Source: CAZBYL01 sp964496275 (GTDB lineage Bacteria; Synergistota; Synergistia; Synergistales; Synergistaceae). Taken from it: a DNA stretch of 48,990 nt. The stretch spans positions 1 to 48,990 of the forward strand of contig CAZBYL010000010.1 in the NCBI GenBank assembly GCA_964496275.1, read 5' to 3'. Positions 6,936 to 15,966 of this stretch are shown in pieces. Every line of letters starts with the position of its first letter. Within the stretch, counting starts at the first letter, position 1. The notes under the pieces are model-generated. The model made no database searches, was not told where the DNA came from, and saw only the letters and a list, made by a program, of their open reading frames with translations. The translations under genes were made by a program, and so were the position numbers.

Positions 6936-8015
6936 ATGAGAAAATGTATTTTGCTTGCCGCAGCTATGGTTATGGCTTTTGCAGCTTCGGCATTCGCGCT
7001 CGCACCAATTCAGCCGAAGGATCAGAATCCCGCATTTATCTATGTAGGCCCCGCTGCTGACGGAGGCTACAACTACATGCACGATAACGGCCGCAAGATG
7101 ATGGAGAAGAATAATCCCGGAATCAAGAGTGTCATTGTCGAGTCTGTTCCCGAAGGCCCCGATTCTGAGCGCGTTATGGAGACAGCTATCCGTAACGGAG
7201 CGAAGGTTATTTACGCAGACTCTTTCGGGTATATGGATCACGTCATCAATATGGCAAAGAAGTATCCCGATGTCTATTTCAACCACTGCTCGGGCTATAA
7301 GGTTGCACCCAACGTCAGCACATATTTCGGACGTATGTACCAGCCGCGCTATCTTTCCGGTCTTGTGGCGGGAGCCGCTACGAAGTCAAATATCATAGGT
7401 TATGTGGCCGCATATCCGATTCCCGAAGTTATCCGCGGTATTAACGCGTTTACGCTCGGAGTCAGAAAGGTCAATCCGAAGGCAAAGGTAAAGGTCGTCT
7501 GGATATACACATGGCATGACCCCGCAAAGGAAAAAGAGGCGACAAAGGCTCTGTTCGACGCAAAGGCTGACACAGTGGCTATGCACGCCGATACAGGCGG
7601 AGCTCCCCAGGCAGCCGAAGAGCTCGGCATGTGGGTTATCGGCTATAACACCCCGATGGATAAGTACGCTCCCAAGCGTCACCTCGTAACTCCCGTTTGG
7701 AACTGGGGCAAGTATTATGACTATTCCACAAAGGCCATTGCAAAAGGCACATGGAAGTCTCAGCAGGTTTGGTGGAGCATGAAGGACGGAATGGTAGACC
7801 TTTCACCGTTCGGCAAGAATGTCAGCGATAAGACAAAGAAGCTGGTCGCAAGCGAAAAGCAGAGAATTCTCAGCGGCAAGTGGGATGTTTTCACAGGACC
7901 TATCAAAGGACAGAACGGCAAGGTCGCAGTCCCGAGCGGAAAATCGCTTAACGACGGCGAGATGCTTTCTATGAGCTGGTTTGTAGAGGGCGTTGACGGT
8001 ACTATTCCGAAATAA
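6936..8015 (+). CDS. BMP-family substrate-binding protein
   Basis: A 359-residue exported protein with signal peptide MRKCILLAAAMVMAFAASAF and no lipobox after it. The mature part begins near LAPIQPKDQNPAFIYVGP and follows the Bmp/Med/PnrA-like fold, with the GPAADGGYNYMHDNGRK first-strand region and GAKVIYADSFGY. Family members bind nucleosides or related solutes for ABC import; ligand identity cannot be read from the sequence. Start chosen at 6936 because AGGAGGAAG precedes it; an earlier in-frame ATG at 6888 lacks this. Two permeases follow after a terminator-like hairpin, an arrangement that often gives more binding protein than permease. Confidence 0.9.
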   Translation: MRKCILLAAAMVMAFAASAFALAPIQPKDQNPAFIYVGPAADGGYNYMHDNGRKMMEKNNPGIKSVIVESVPEGPDSERVMETAIRNGAKVIYADSFGYMDHVINMAKKYPDVYFNHCSGYKVAPNVSTYFGRMYQPRYLSGLVAGAATKSNIIGYVAAYPIPEVIRGINAFTLGVRKVNPKAKVKVVWIYTWHDPAKEKEATKALFDAKADTVAMHADTGGAPQAAEELGMWVIGYNTPMDKYAPKRHLVTPVWNWGKYYDYSTKAIAKGTWKSQQVWWSMKDGMVDLSPFGKNVSDKTKKLVASEKQRILSGKWDVFTGPIKGQNGKVAVPSGKSLNDGEMLSMSWFVEGVDGTIPK

Positions 8016-8037
8016 ATTCACAGAACAAATTTATCGG

Positions 8038-8070
8038 GGTCGGTTCGTATGAACCGGCCTTTTATTTTTT
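8038..8070 (+). terminator. Rho-independent terminator or attenuator after the binding-protein gene
   Basis: GGTCGGTTC-gtat-GAACCGGCC (8038-8059) forms a 9-bp stem with one G-T pair, followed by TTTTATTTTTT. Placed between the binding protein and the permeases, it probably reduces downstream transcription. A TATAAT at 8098-8103 suggests that the permeases may also have their own promoter. Confidence 0.75.
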
Positions 8071-8138
8071 ATTTATAAAAATATTTGCAAAAAATGATAT
8101 AATTTCCCAAATGCCGCATGTTTTACGGAGGTTTTGTG

Positions 8139-9251
8139 ATGATTCGATTGAAGTTTGAACCGCGTATGTACAGCCCGCCTTGGATGAATATCTTTATTCC
8201 CGTAGCAGCGGTAGTTTTCGGACTATTTATCGGGGGAGTCCTTTTTGCCTGTCTCGGAGTAAATCCGATAAGGGCTTATTATGAGGTTTTGAAGGGCGCG
8301 CTCGGCGGCACGTACGGGCTGAGTGAGATTGTAACAAAAGCAATTCCTCTGACGCTTACGGCATTGGGCGGCCTTATTTGCTATAAGATGCTGATTTGGA
8401 ATATCGGTGCGGAGGGGCAGCTCTGCCTCGGCGCAATTGCGGCAACGGCTGTTGTGCGTTATTTCTTTATCGACAGTTGGCCTGTGATGTTTGTGTTGAT
8501 GTTTCTGGCTGCGGCAATCGCAGGCGGTTTGTGGTGCATGCTGGCGGGCGCGCTCAAGGCTAAGTGGAATGTCAATGAAACTATAACGACTTTGATGCTG
8601 AATTATATAGGTATCAATCTCAGCGAGTATTTTATATACGGCCCTTGGAAAGACCCTATGAGCATGGGGTTTCCTTTCACTCCGAATTTTCCGGAAGCTG
8701 CGCGTCTGTGGGTGTTCGGGACGACGCGTATTCACGGCGGTCTTTTTATCGCTCTTGCCATAGCAATTATTTTTCAGCTTTTTCTGAAACGCAGCAAATG
8801 GGGTTATGAAATCGCAGTTATAGGCGATAATCCGAGAGCGGCACGTTATTCCGGCATTAACATCGCGCGCAATATTCTTCTTGTCACTTTCATCGGCGGA
8901 GCTGTCGCGGGGCTTGCCGGTATGGGTGAAATCGCAGGGCTGCACGGGCGGATGAACCGTGGGTTTTCTATGGGCTACGGATATACGGGAATTCTTGTCG
9001 CGTGGCTTGCGCGCCTTTCCCCAATCTATGTGCCGCTTGTAGCTTTTTTGATGGGAGTTCTCCTTGTCGGCGGCGACACTCTTCAGATTGTTATGGGGCT
9101 TCCTCTTGCAAGTTTGCAGATTTTGCAGGGCTTGATTCTCTTTTCGATACTTGCGGCTGAGACATGGTCGCGTTTTAAGATCACTATTGTACGTATTGAC
9201 CGCGCAGAAGACGGCGGCAAAGAGCGGACGTCCGACAAGGAGGCAGGATAA
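8139..9251 (+). CDS. ABC transporter permease (NupP/YufP-like)
   Basis: A 370-residue hydrophobic protein of the BPD_transp_2 family, with about ten membrane segments, the PLTLTALGG motif near residue 65 and the conserved cytoplasmic loop VIGDNPRAARYSGI that contacts the ATPase. An N-terminal cytoplasmic stretch (MIRLKFEPRMYSPPW) precedes the first helix. Start set at 8139 with ACGGAGG seven bases upstream; the ATG at 8118 has no ribosome site. The stop overlaps the next permease start by one base, so the two are translated together. Confidence 0.9.
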   Translation: MIRLKFEPRMYSPPWMNIFIPVAAVVFGLFIGGVLFACLGVNPIRAYYEVLKGALGGTYGLSEIVTKAIPLTLTALGGLICYKMLIWNIGAEGQLCLGAIAATAVVRYFFIDSWPVMFVLMFLAAAIAGGLWCMLAGALKAKWNVNETITTLMLNYIGINLSEYFIYGPWKDPMSMGFPFTPNFPEAARLWVFGTTRIHGGLFIALAIAIIFQLFLKRSKWGYEIAVIGDNPRAARYSGINIARNILLVTFIGGAVAGLAGMGEIAGLHGRMNRGFSMGYGYTGILVAWLARLSPIYVPLVAFLMGVLLVGGDTLQIVMGLPLASLQILQGLILFSILAAETWSRFKITIVRIDRAEDGGKERTSDKEAG

Positions 9252-10180
9252 TGGAATTTCTGACAGTTGTTCTCGCGGCGGCGGTAAGGAGCGGAACGCC
9301 TGTGCTTTATGCCTCGCTGGGTGAAGTGCTTTCTGAGCGCGGCGGAGTTATGAATTTGGGGCTTGAAGGAATTATGCTGGTCGGAGCTTACGCCGGTTTT
9401 GCCGTAACTCACGCTACGGGCAACCCATGGATAGGGCTTGCGGCGGCGTTTGCGGCGGGCTGCCTTATCACGCTTATTCACGCTTTTCTCTGTATTACGA
9501 TGATGTGCAATCAGGTGGTGAGCGGACTTGCTATGGTGCTCACAGGCTATGGGCTGAGCGCTCTTATGGGACGCAATGTGATAGGACAGACAATTTCAGG
9601 TCTTACTCCGTGGAATTTGCCGTTTTTGTCGTCCATTCCGTTTATCGGGCCTATATTTTTCAGACACAACGCGATGGTTTATTTGTCGTATGTTTTGATA
9701 GCTTTTCTTTGCTGGCTTCTCTTCTATACATCACCGGGACTTAATTTGCGCGCAGTAGGAGAGAATCCTCGCGCCGCTGATGCAATGGGTCTGCCTGTGA
9801 CGCGCATCAGATATTTTTACTGCATCGCAGGCGGCGGTCTGGCCGGTCTGGGCGGCGGTTATCTTTCGGTCGTTTACGCTCAGATGTGGATTGAGGGTAT
9901 GACTTCGGGGCGCGGCTGGATAGCTGTTGCTCTGGTTATTTTCGGACTTTGGAATCCTATGCGCGTGGCTTGCGGAGCATATCTTTTCGGAGGCGTGGAA
10001 GCTTTGCAGCTCCGTTTGCAGGCGATGGGCTCCACCGTTTCCACCTCACTTTTGATGACTCTTCCATATTTGATGACGATTGTCGTCCTAACCTTCGTAT
10101 CTCTCAAGGCCGGCAAGGGCCGCCTTTTGGGCGCGCCCACAGCGCTCGGAATACCGTTTAGGCGCGAGGATAGGGAATAG
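9251..10180 (+). CDS. ABC transporter permease (NupQ/YufQ-like)
   Basis: A 309-residue partner permease. The N-terminus holds the family motif TPVLYASLGEVLSERGGVMN followed by LGLEGIML, and a mid-protein AVGENPRAADAMGLP forms the coupling loop to the ATPase. About eight to nine membrane segments are visible. With the upstream permease it forms the heterodimeric channel of the BMP-type importer. It ends only 2 bp from the stop of the convergent response regulator gene, with no room for a separate terminator. Confidence 0.9.
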   Translation: MEFLTVVLAAAVRSGTPVLYASLGEVLSERGGVMNLGLEGIMLVGAYAGFAVTHATGNPWIGLAAAFAAGCLITLIHAFLCITMMCNQVVSGLAMVLTGYGLSALMGRNVIGQTISGLTPWNLPFLSSIPFIGPIFFRHNAMVYLSYVLIAFLCWLLFYTSPGLNLRAVGENPRAADAMGLPVTRIRYFYCIAGGGLAGLGGGYLSVVYAQMWIEGMTSGRGWIAVALVIFGLWNPMRVACGAYLFGGVEALQLRLQAMGSTVSTSLLMTLPYLMTIVVLTFVSLKAGKGRLLGAPTALGIPFRREDRE

Positions 10181-10182
10181 AT

Positions 10183-10830
10183 TTATTCCAGAGTGAGGAA
10201 TCCCTCTCTTATTGCGTATTTTGTGAGTTCCGCCATGCTGGAGCAGCCAAGTTTGTCCAGTATTCTTCGGCGGTGAGTGTCCACTGTGTTTTTGCTTATC
10301 GCCAGGGTGTCGGCTATCTGTTTGCCGTTGCGCCCTTTTACGAGCAGAAGGAGGACTTCCATCTCCCTTTCTGAGAGAGGGTTTGTTTTGTCCGTGTTTT
10401 CGTTTCCGAGCAGGCGCAGGTAGTCTTCGACCAGCACGGTGCAAGCTTTTGAAGATAGGTATATGTCGCCGCCTTCAACAGCGTGTATTGCCTCAATCAC
10501 TGTTTCCGTAGAGCTTTCTTTGAGGAGATAGCCGCGCGCTCCAGCTTTCAGCGTTTCAGCTATGAACCTGCGGTCGCTGTGCATTGAGAGCACTATGACG
10601 GCTGTATTCGGAAGAGCCGCCGTGATGCGCCCCGTTGCCAGTATTCCGTTCAGATTCGGCATAGTCACGTCCATCAGCACCATGTCAGGCCTAAGAGTCA
10701 TCGCCGCTTCCACTGCCTCAAGTCCGTCCGAAGCAGAGCCTACGAGCTCTATGTCGGGTTCGTTTTTTAAAAGGCTTTGCATTCCTTCACGAAAGAGCAC
10801 GTGGTCGTCCGCTATCAGAAGTCTAGTCAT
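10183..10830 (-). CDS. NarL/FixJ-family response regulator
   Basis: A 215-residue protein with an N-terminal receiver domain (acidic pair D8-D9, phosphoacceptor D54 in VLMDVTMPN, K at KES) and a C-terminal LuxR-type helix-turn-helix (LSEREMEVLLLLVKGRNGKQIA to VDTHRRRILDKLG). The start at MTRLL is supported by AGGAGG on the minus strand within the 10-bp gap after the sensor kinase gene. It is the last gene of the DHH-glycosyltransferase-kinase-regulator operon and should be phosphorylated by the kinase encoded just upstream. Its target genes are unknown. Confidence 0.92.
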   Translation of the reverse strand: MTRLLIADDHVLFREGMQSLLKNEPDIELVGSASDGLEAVEAAMTLRPDMVLMDVTMPNLNGILATGRITAALPNTAVIVLSMHSDRRFIAETLKAGARGYLLKESSTETVIEAIHAVEGGDIYLSSKACTVLVEDYLRLLGNENTDKTNPLSEREMEVLLLLVKGRNGKQIADTLAISKNTVDTHRRRILDKLGCSSMAELTKYAIREGFLTLE

Positions 10831-10840
10831 CCTTCTCCTC

Positions 10841-11929
10841 CTATTCGGTCTCTGCGCTCCCAAGATGCAGCGGAGCCAAGAGCGATATTGTGGTTCCCGC
10901 GCTGTTTGATATTATCTGCATGTCTCCGCCGATGTGAATCAGACGCTCTCTTATGCTGAACAGGCCCAGTCCGCAGCCCGTTGTTCTGTTCATTCTCTTT
11001 TTCACGGAGAATCCTATGCCGTTATCCTCTATCACTATCTGTATTTTCTTAGGTCCTCTGTTTACGCTTATTGAGACTTTTGAGGCGTGAGAATGTTTGA
11101 TTACGTTCACCAAGAGTTCTCGCGACATTCTGTAGAGTATTACGCATACCGCATCGTCTGCCGAGAAGTCTTGGAGCCTTCCCCGTTCGGTCACAGTCCA
11201 CCCTATTCCCCGCGGCGTGAGAAGGTGGTCCGCCAAGGCTTCCACCGCAGGCGTGATTCCCACTTCCAGCAGTATTGGGGGGCTCAGTTCGAATATGAGC
11301 TGTCTGCTTTCCGCAATCATCTGTTCCGCAACTTTTATGGATTTGTCGAGAGCCGCTGCGGCTCCGTCCGAGAGTTCGTGCTCGTCCCTTATTTTCCGAA
11401 GGTCAAGAAGCAGAGTCAGAAGCGAGTGCCCTATGCTGTCATGAAGGTCCGTTGCTATTTCGCGTCTGGTGTTCTCCTCGCTTATGGTGAGCTGAGTAGC
11501 GAGTTCTCGCAGACGCGCTCTGTATTCGAGAAGCTGGCGCTGATTGTCTTTCAGCTTTTCGTCCGATTTTTTCCATTCCGTTCTGTCAAGGAATATTGTG
11601 GCCGCCATGTTCTCGGCAATGGGAAATGCGATTACTTCGAGATATTTTCCCGTGTACGCGCTTTCGTTTTCGCAGTGTACGGATTTTTTCGTCCTTAGAC
11701 ACTGTATCAATATGTCGCCCCAGCATGATTCTACAGTGGGCCATATCGCCTGAAAACTTCTGCCTATGACGTCCTCGCGGCGCACCTTGTTCACTCTCTC
11801 ATAGGCGGGGTTTATGTCCATAAAGATGAGGCTGTTTTTTGTCAAATCCTTGACAGGGCAGTCTGTCTTGTATATCGCTATCGGGTTGAATGAGCGTTCA
11901 AAAAAGAATTTATGCGAGAAGTGCTCCAT
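10841..11929 (-). CDS. PAS-domain sensor histidine kinase (HisKA_3 type)
   Basis: A 362-residue protein without transmembrane segments or signal peptide. Residues 10-120 form a PAS-like sensor (MDINPAYERVNKVRREDVIG). A coiled-coil linker leads to the HisKA_3 dimerisation domain with phosphoacceptor H163 in ATDLHDSIGHSL, followed by an HATPase domain (ELLVNVIKHSHAS N box, EDNGIGF, GLGLFSIRERL). As a soluble kinase it should sense a cytoplasmic signal. It pairs with the adjacent NarL-type regulator. The HisKA_3/NarL pairing is the normal NarX-DegS type, and nothing in the sequence indicates the ligand. Confidence 0.9.
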   Translation of the reverse strand: MEHFSHKFFFERSFNPIAIYKTDCPVKDLTKNSLIFMDINPAYERVNKVRREDVIGRSFQAIWPTVESCWGDILIQCLRTKKSVHCENESAYTGKYLEVIAFPIAENMAATIFLDRTEWKKSDEKLKDNQRQLLEYRARLRELATQLTISEENTRREIATDLHDSIGHSLLTLLLDLRKIRDEHELSDGAAAALDKSIKVAEQMIAESRQLIFELSPPILLEVGITPAVEALADHLLTPRGIGWTVTERGRLQDFSADDAVCVILYRMSRELLVNVIKHSHASKVSISVNRGPKKIQIVIEDNGIGFSVKKRMNRTTGCGLGLFSIRERLIHIGGDMQIISNSAGTTISLLAPLHLGSAETE

Positions 11930-11952
11930 TGGTATCTCTTCCGTTTCCTGAT

Positions 11953-13059
11953 TTATTTAGGCATACATTCGCCTTTGCCGAGTATTTCTCCCGCCGCGTC
12001 GGGGCGGGAAATTTTTTCTATCTCCTTATGTACGGCGATCAGCTTCGCTCTGTCGTTTAATAACGCAGATGCCGCCTCAGCCGCGTTTTTAGGCACGGCA
12101 AGCGGCAGCGCCGCACCTAAGCCGCAAACGTAGTCCATGTTAAGCTGTTCCTGTCCCGGAATGGGATCCATCAGGAGCAGAGGCAGACGAGACGCCATAG
12201 CCTCCGAGAGAGATAGCCCGCCCGGCTTCATTATGCCAATGTCGGAAGCGGCGTAGTAATTTTCCATGTCCGGCACAAATCCGACTATTCTTATGTTTTC
12301 CATGCCGCTGTATTTTTTCGCAAGCCGGCCGAAAAGCAGCTTGTTGCTGCCGCATATCACTACTGTTTTGAGTTCTTTACGCAGCGCTAAGGATTCGGCT
12401 GCTTCCGTAACGGAACCGGCGCCTATACCGCCCCCGCTTACCATAATAATTCTGTCGTCATCGCGGAATCCGAGAATCTGGCGGGCATGGGCACGCGAAG
12501 GAAGGTTTGCATATTTCGGGGCAATGGGTATGCCTGTATCAAATACATTGTTTATTCCCTCGTCCGTGTGCTGTTTTACGGCAACGGGGCTTGCTGCGAA
12601 TGAGGCCGTGAATATTTTGTTTCTCTGAAATCTGTGGCTTACAAAATCGGTGTTCACGTAGTAGACGGGGAATTTGTCCCTGTTTGAGGCAGCTATGTTT
12701 GCCGCGGCAAAGTAGTGAGTGAAATAGACTGCTTCCACCCCCGCAGCGTAAAGGTCAGCCTCTATTTTGGGAACGTATCCGGCGCAGATTGCGTCATGTA
12801 TTTTGTCAAAGCAGCCTGACTGAAATGAGGGGCGGTCAGAGCTCCAATAGAACCAGCCCCACGCCCGGGGAGCGTAGCGCGCCATGAGAAGATAGCCGTC
12901 CGATACAGTCTTGTGCAGTATTTTGGGTATGTAATCCAAGACATCACGGCACAGGACTCTCCCGTTCGGGTGTTCGTCAAGGAATCTGTCTCTGAGAGCC
13001 TCCGCAGCAGAGCGGTGTCCCGTTCCCTCAGAGGCGTACAGTATCGCTATCGATTTCAA
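11953..13059 (-). CDS. MGDG-synthase/MurG-like glycosyltransferase
   Basis: A 368-residue GT28-type protein. The N-terminal half has the MGDG_synth pattern (ILYASEGTGHRSAAEALRDR), and the C-terminal half has the nucleotide-sugar site (GGIGAGSV, IVGFVPDM, MKPGGLSLSEAMA). Relatives include processive diacylglycerol glucosyltransferases and MurG, so a membrane glycolipid is the likely product; acceptor and donor are not known. The gene starts with TTG (complement of 13057-13059), 4 bp after the stop of the DHH gene, and has no strong ribosome site, so coupled translation is likely. Confidence 0.85.
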   Translation of the reverse strand: MKSIAILYASEGTGHRSAAEALRDRFLDEHPNGRVLCRDVLDYIPKILHKTVSDGYLLMARYAPRAWGWFYWSSDRPSFQSGCFDKIHDAICAGYVPKIEADLYAAGVEAVYFTHYFAAANIAASNRDKFPVYYVNTDFVSHRFQRNKIFTASFAASPVAVKQHTDEGINNVFDTGIPIAPKYANLPSRAHARQILGFRDDDRIIMVSGGGIGAGSVTEAAESLALRKELKTVVICGSNKLLFGRLAKKYSGMENIRIVGFVPDMENYYAASDIGIMKPGGLSLSEAMASRLPLLLMDPIPGQEQLNMDYVCGLGAALPLAVPKNAAEAASALLNDRAKLIAVHKEIEKISRPDAAGEILGKGECMPK

Positions 13060-13063
13060 GACT

Positions 13064-14065
13064 CTACGCCAGCCCTTTGAAGAGGTCTCCGAGCGTTACT
13101 TTGGGGGACGCGTCTTTTTCGGTCTGCACTCTTATCGCTGCAAGAACGGAATCTTTTATCTGCATTTCCGTGTAGTTGCTCGGGAAGTAGAGGGCAGATG
13201 CGTCTCCGTGTCCGCCGCCCCGCACCTTTCTTCCGTCTTTGAGCAGCGCCATTACACTGCCTGCAAGTCCGTCCCTGCTTCTGAGAGAGACAGCCCAATC
13301 TCCTCCGCCGCGCTTCGCCGTGACTGCCGCAAGAAGGGGCGGATTATCGTCTCTGTCCAGTATCAGCCCGCAGAAGTCGGAGACATCTCCATATTCGAGG
13401 ACTCCGTCGCATACGAACGATAGTTCGCTGCCCGTGCGAATTATTTTTTCTTTTGCCAGAGCAAAGCGCGCCTCTTGATTGGCTACAAACTCGCACGCCT
13501 TTTCATATTCCGTTTCCGTAAGCTCAGCCGAAGGATTTTCCACAAGGCGCATGAGAGCTCCCCAATGTCCGCAGACAGTGACAAGCCCCTGCCAGAGACG
13601 GCTTTCGGGTATTTCTCCGAGCCACAGGTCTCTGTCGTTGGCTATTTTCATAAGCGGCTCCAATGAGGATATTACGTCCGCACGGGAAGAAAACTCTTCT
13701 TTTGTTCTTATGTAATTCCAGTAGACCATCGCACCGCAGTAGTTCACGTCTATAAGAGCCCACTTCCTCGAAGAGTATCTTTCAAAGTTGCTCTTGTGGT
13801 GGTCGAACAGGAAGGGCTCTTTGTCCCTCTCCCATATTCTGTCTATCGTGTCTACTGTGTTCTCTCTTTGGCAGAACAGATCAAGCACAAGCGGCTCCTG
13901 CCCGCTCTCCAAAGTTTCAAGTATAAGGTTGTCCACATCTCCGTAGCCTGTGAGAGTCACTTTCAGCAGACGCCCTGTATCTTTATTCGCGTGCCAGGCA
14001 AGAGCGGCCGCTGCCACGCCGTCCAAGTCCGTATGGCTTATTATGTGAAGCACGGGTTTTGTCAT
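13064..14065 (-). CDS. DHH-family phosphoesterase
   Basis: A 333-residue protein with DHH motifs at the N-terminus (SHTDLDGVAAAALA with H11, D13, D15; VLDLFC; LFDHHKS) and a C-terminal DHHA1-type domain with GGGHGDASA. Such proteins hydrolyse short oligonucleotides, pAp or cyclic dinucleotide intermediates (NrnA/GdpP relatives); no transmembrane or GGDEF part is present, so it is closer to the soluble group. Start set at MTKPV with AGGGG upstream. First gene of a four-gene operon divergent from ppx. Confidence 0.85.
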   Translation of the reverse strand: MTKPVLHIISHTDLDGVAAAALAWHANKDTGRLLKVTLTGYGDVDNLILETLESGQEPLVLDLFCQRENTVDTIDRIWERDKEPFLFDHHKSNFERYSSRKWALIDVNYCGAMVYWNYIRTKEEFSSRADVISSLEPLMKIANDRDLWLGEIPESRLWQGLVTVCGHWGALMRLVENPSAELTETEYEKACEFVANQEARFALAKEKIIRTGSELSFVCDGVLEYGDVSDFCGLILDRDDNPPLLAAVTAKRGGGDWAVSLRSRDGLAGSVMALLKDGRKVRGGGHGDASALYFPSNYTEMQIKDSVLAAIRVQTEKDASPKVTLGDLFKGLA

Positions 14066-14226
14066 AGTAATCCCCTTTGCGAAAAATCTTTTACGTCTTT
14101 CGTACATTTTACAGCATATAGCTGAGAGTGGCGATTCAAAAACATGCACATATATTATTGTTCACCGGAATTTTTATAATTTATCGCGGCAATCCTGCGT
14201 TATAATCGTACTGCGAGGTGATTCGT

Positions 14227-15126
14227 ATGATAAGAGCCGCTATCGATATCGGAACAAACTCTATAAAACTCTGCGCCGCATACGTTGACGGAGCATCTGT
14301 GAAAGTCATAAAGGACGTGTGCGAGATTACGAAACTGGGCAGCGGCATGAGAGAGGGCGGAAGCATAACTCAGGATGCCATGTCCGTAAGCGCGGCCTGT
14401 ATAAAGAAATATGTGAATGAAGCGAGCTCCCTCGGCGCAGAATCCATTATCGCGGCGGGAACTATGGCTCTTCGAAATGCAAAAAATTCTGAGGATTTTA
14501 TAAGGCGCGTAAAGGAAGAGACAGGTCTGGACGTGAGAGTTATTTCAGGCGAGGACGAGGCGGTTTTGTCATTTAAGGCCGCCATATCATCTCTGCCCCA
14601 AGCCTTGACGGGCAGAGTCGTGACATTCGACACAGGAGGCGGAAGTACGGAATTTGTATTCGGCGAGAACGGGCGCATAACGTATAAAAAAAGTGTTGAG
14701 ATAGGGGGCGTGACTCTTACCGAAGATTATTTTCCGAGCTCGCCCGTCGCTCATGCGGCGCTTGTCTCGGCGCAGGAGCTTATAAAAGAGAAGATAAAGG
14801 GCGAAGGCATATCCGCAAACGGTGTTTCGCTGATAGGCATGGGGGGAAACATAACCTCAATGGCGGCGGTGAAACTCGGTCTGGAGGAGTATGACGCGTC
14901 TTTGGTTCACGGCATGAGACTCTCTGCCTCGGAGGTGCGCTCTCAAATAGAGCTCTACGCAGCCCGAACTGTGGAAGAGAGGCGGGCAATAAAGGGGCTT
15001 AGCCCCGACAGAGCCGGAGTGATACTTGCCGGAGCCTGTATAGTATGTACCGCTATGGAGCTGTGCGGCGCTTCGGAAGTTACAGTGTGCGACAGAGGCC
15101 TGCGCCACATGCTTCTTATGGAGTGA
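14227..15126 (+). CDS. Ppx/GppA-family phosphatase
   Basis: A 299-residue actin-fold phosphatase of the exopolyphosphatase/pppGpp phosphohydrolase family. Motifs are AIDIGTNSIKLCA (phosphate 1), TFDTGGGSTEFVF (phosphate 2) and LIGMGGNITSMAAV. It is the short, single-domain form lacking the C-terminal HD-like domain of E. coli Ppx and GppA. Start chosen at ATG 14227 because GAGGTG lies 6 bases upstream; the GTG at 14218 overlaps that site. TATAAT at 14201-14206 is a likely -10. First gene of a five-gene plus-strand run. Confidence 0.9.
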   Translation: MIRAAIDIGTNSIKLCAAYVDGASVKVIKDVCEITKLGSGMREGGSITQDAMSVSAACIKKYVNEASSLGAESIIAAGTMALRNAKNSEDFIRRVKEETGLDVRVISGEDEAVLSFKAAISSLPQALTGRVVTFDTGGGSTEFVFGENGRITYKKSVEIGGVTLTEDYFPSSPVAHAALVSAQELIKEKIKGEGISANGVSLIGMGGNITSMAAVKLGLEEYDASLVHGMRLSASEVRSQIELYAARTVEERRAIKGLSPDRAGVILAGACIVCTAMELCGASEVTVCDRGLRHMLLME

Positions 15127-15136
15127 GGACGGAATT

Positions 15137-15898
15137 ATGAGAAAATATTATATGTTTCAAAACGGTAAAATTGCACTTGAAGCAAAGGGGACGGAGGTTC
15201 CGAACGCCATTCCCCTCTCGCTTGAGACGAGCGTAATCAACATGGGGGCAGTGGACAAGGGGCGGACTGACGGCGACATGTGGGCGGAAATAGCCCCGTC
15301 AGCCGCTATTCCCGAGTCTCTTGCACTTTGCGAAAGACGCACTTCATGGCTCACATTGGGCGAGGAAAAATTTTTCAGAGCCGGCAAAGCTTTTCACCTC
15401 ATGAACTGGCAGAGAACTCACAAATTCTGCGGGAACTGCGGCGCTCCGACTTCCTTCGACGCGGGAGAACTTTCGATGAAGTGCGAAGTTTGCGGCGAGC
15501 AGCACTACCCCGTGATATGCCCCGCCGTCATCACCTCAGTCGTTAAGGACGGAACACTTCTGATGGGGCATGGAATAAACTTCCCGCCGGGGCGGTTCAG
15601 CGTACTTGCGGGCTTCACGGAGCCGGGAGAGAGCCTTGAAGAGACTGTGATGCGCGAGATATATGAGGAATCCGGCATAAGGGTGAAGAATATAAAATAC
15701 TTCGGCAGCCAGCCATGGCCGTTTCCGAATTCACTCATGGTCGGCTTCACGGCGGAGTGGGAAAGCGGAGAGATTACACCCGACGTTACGGAGGTAACGG
15801 AAGTGAAATGGTGCGCCCCAAACGAGATACCGGATTATTACAGAGGCGTGAGTATCTCCGCAAAGCTGATAGAGGATTTTGTGAGAAAATATTCATAA
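15137..15898 (+). CDS. nudC: NAD(+) diphosphatase / NADH pyrophosphatase
   Basis: A 253-residue NudC-type Nudix hydrolase. It has the zinc ribbon FCGNCG to CEVCGEQHYP, the Nudix box GFTEPGESLEETVMREIYEE and the diagnostic SQPWPFPNSLM motif that separates NudC from other Nudix enzymes. It cleaves NAD(H) to AMP and NMN(H), and bacterial NudC also removes NAD caps from RNA. Ten bases separate it from the upstream ppx gene, within one operon. Confidence 0.93.
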   Translation: MRKYYMFQNGKIALEAKGTEVPNAIPLSLETSVINMGAVDKGRTDGDMWAEIAPSAAIPESLALCERRTSWLTLGEEKFFRAGKAFHLMNWQRTHKFCGNCGAPTSFDAGELSMKCEVCGEQHYPVICPAVITSVVKDGTLLMGHGINFPPGRFSVLAGFTEPGESLEETVMREIYEESGIRVKNIKYFGSQPWPFPNSLMVGFTAEWESGEITPDVTEVTEVKWCAPNEIPDYYRGVSISAKLIEDFVRKYS

Positions 15899-15966
15899 AG
15901 TACTGTTGCGGCGTCAAGAATCATATCGGAAAATCATAAAAATCAAACGGACAGGAGGGAGACTGC

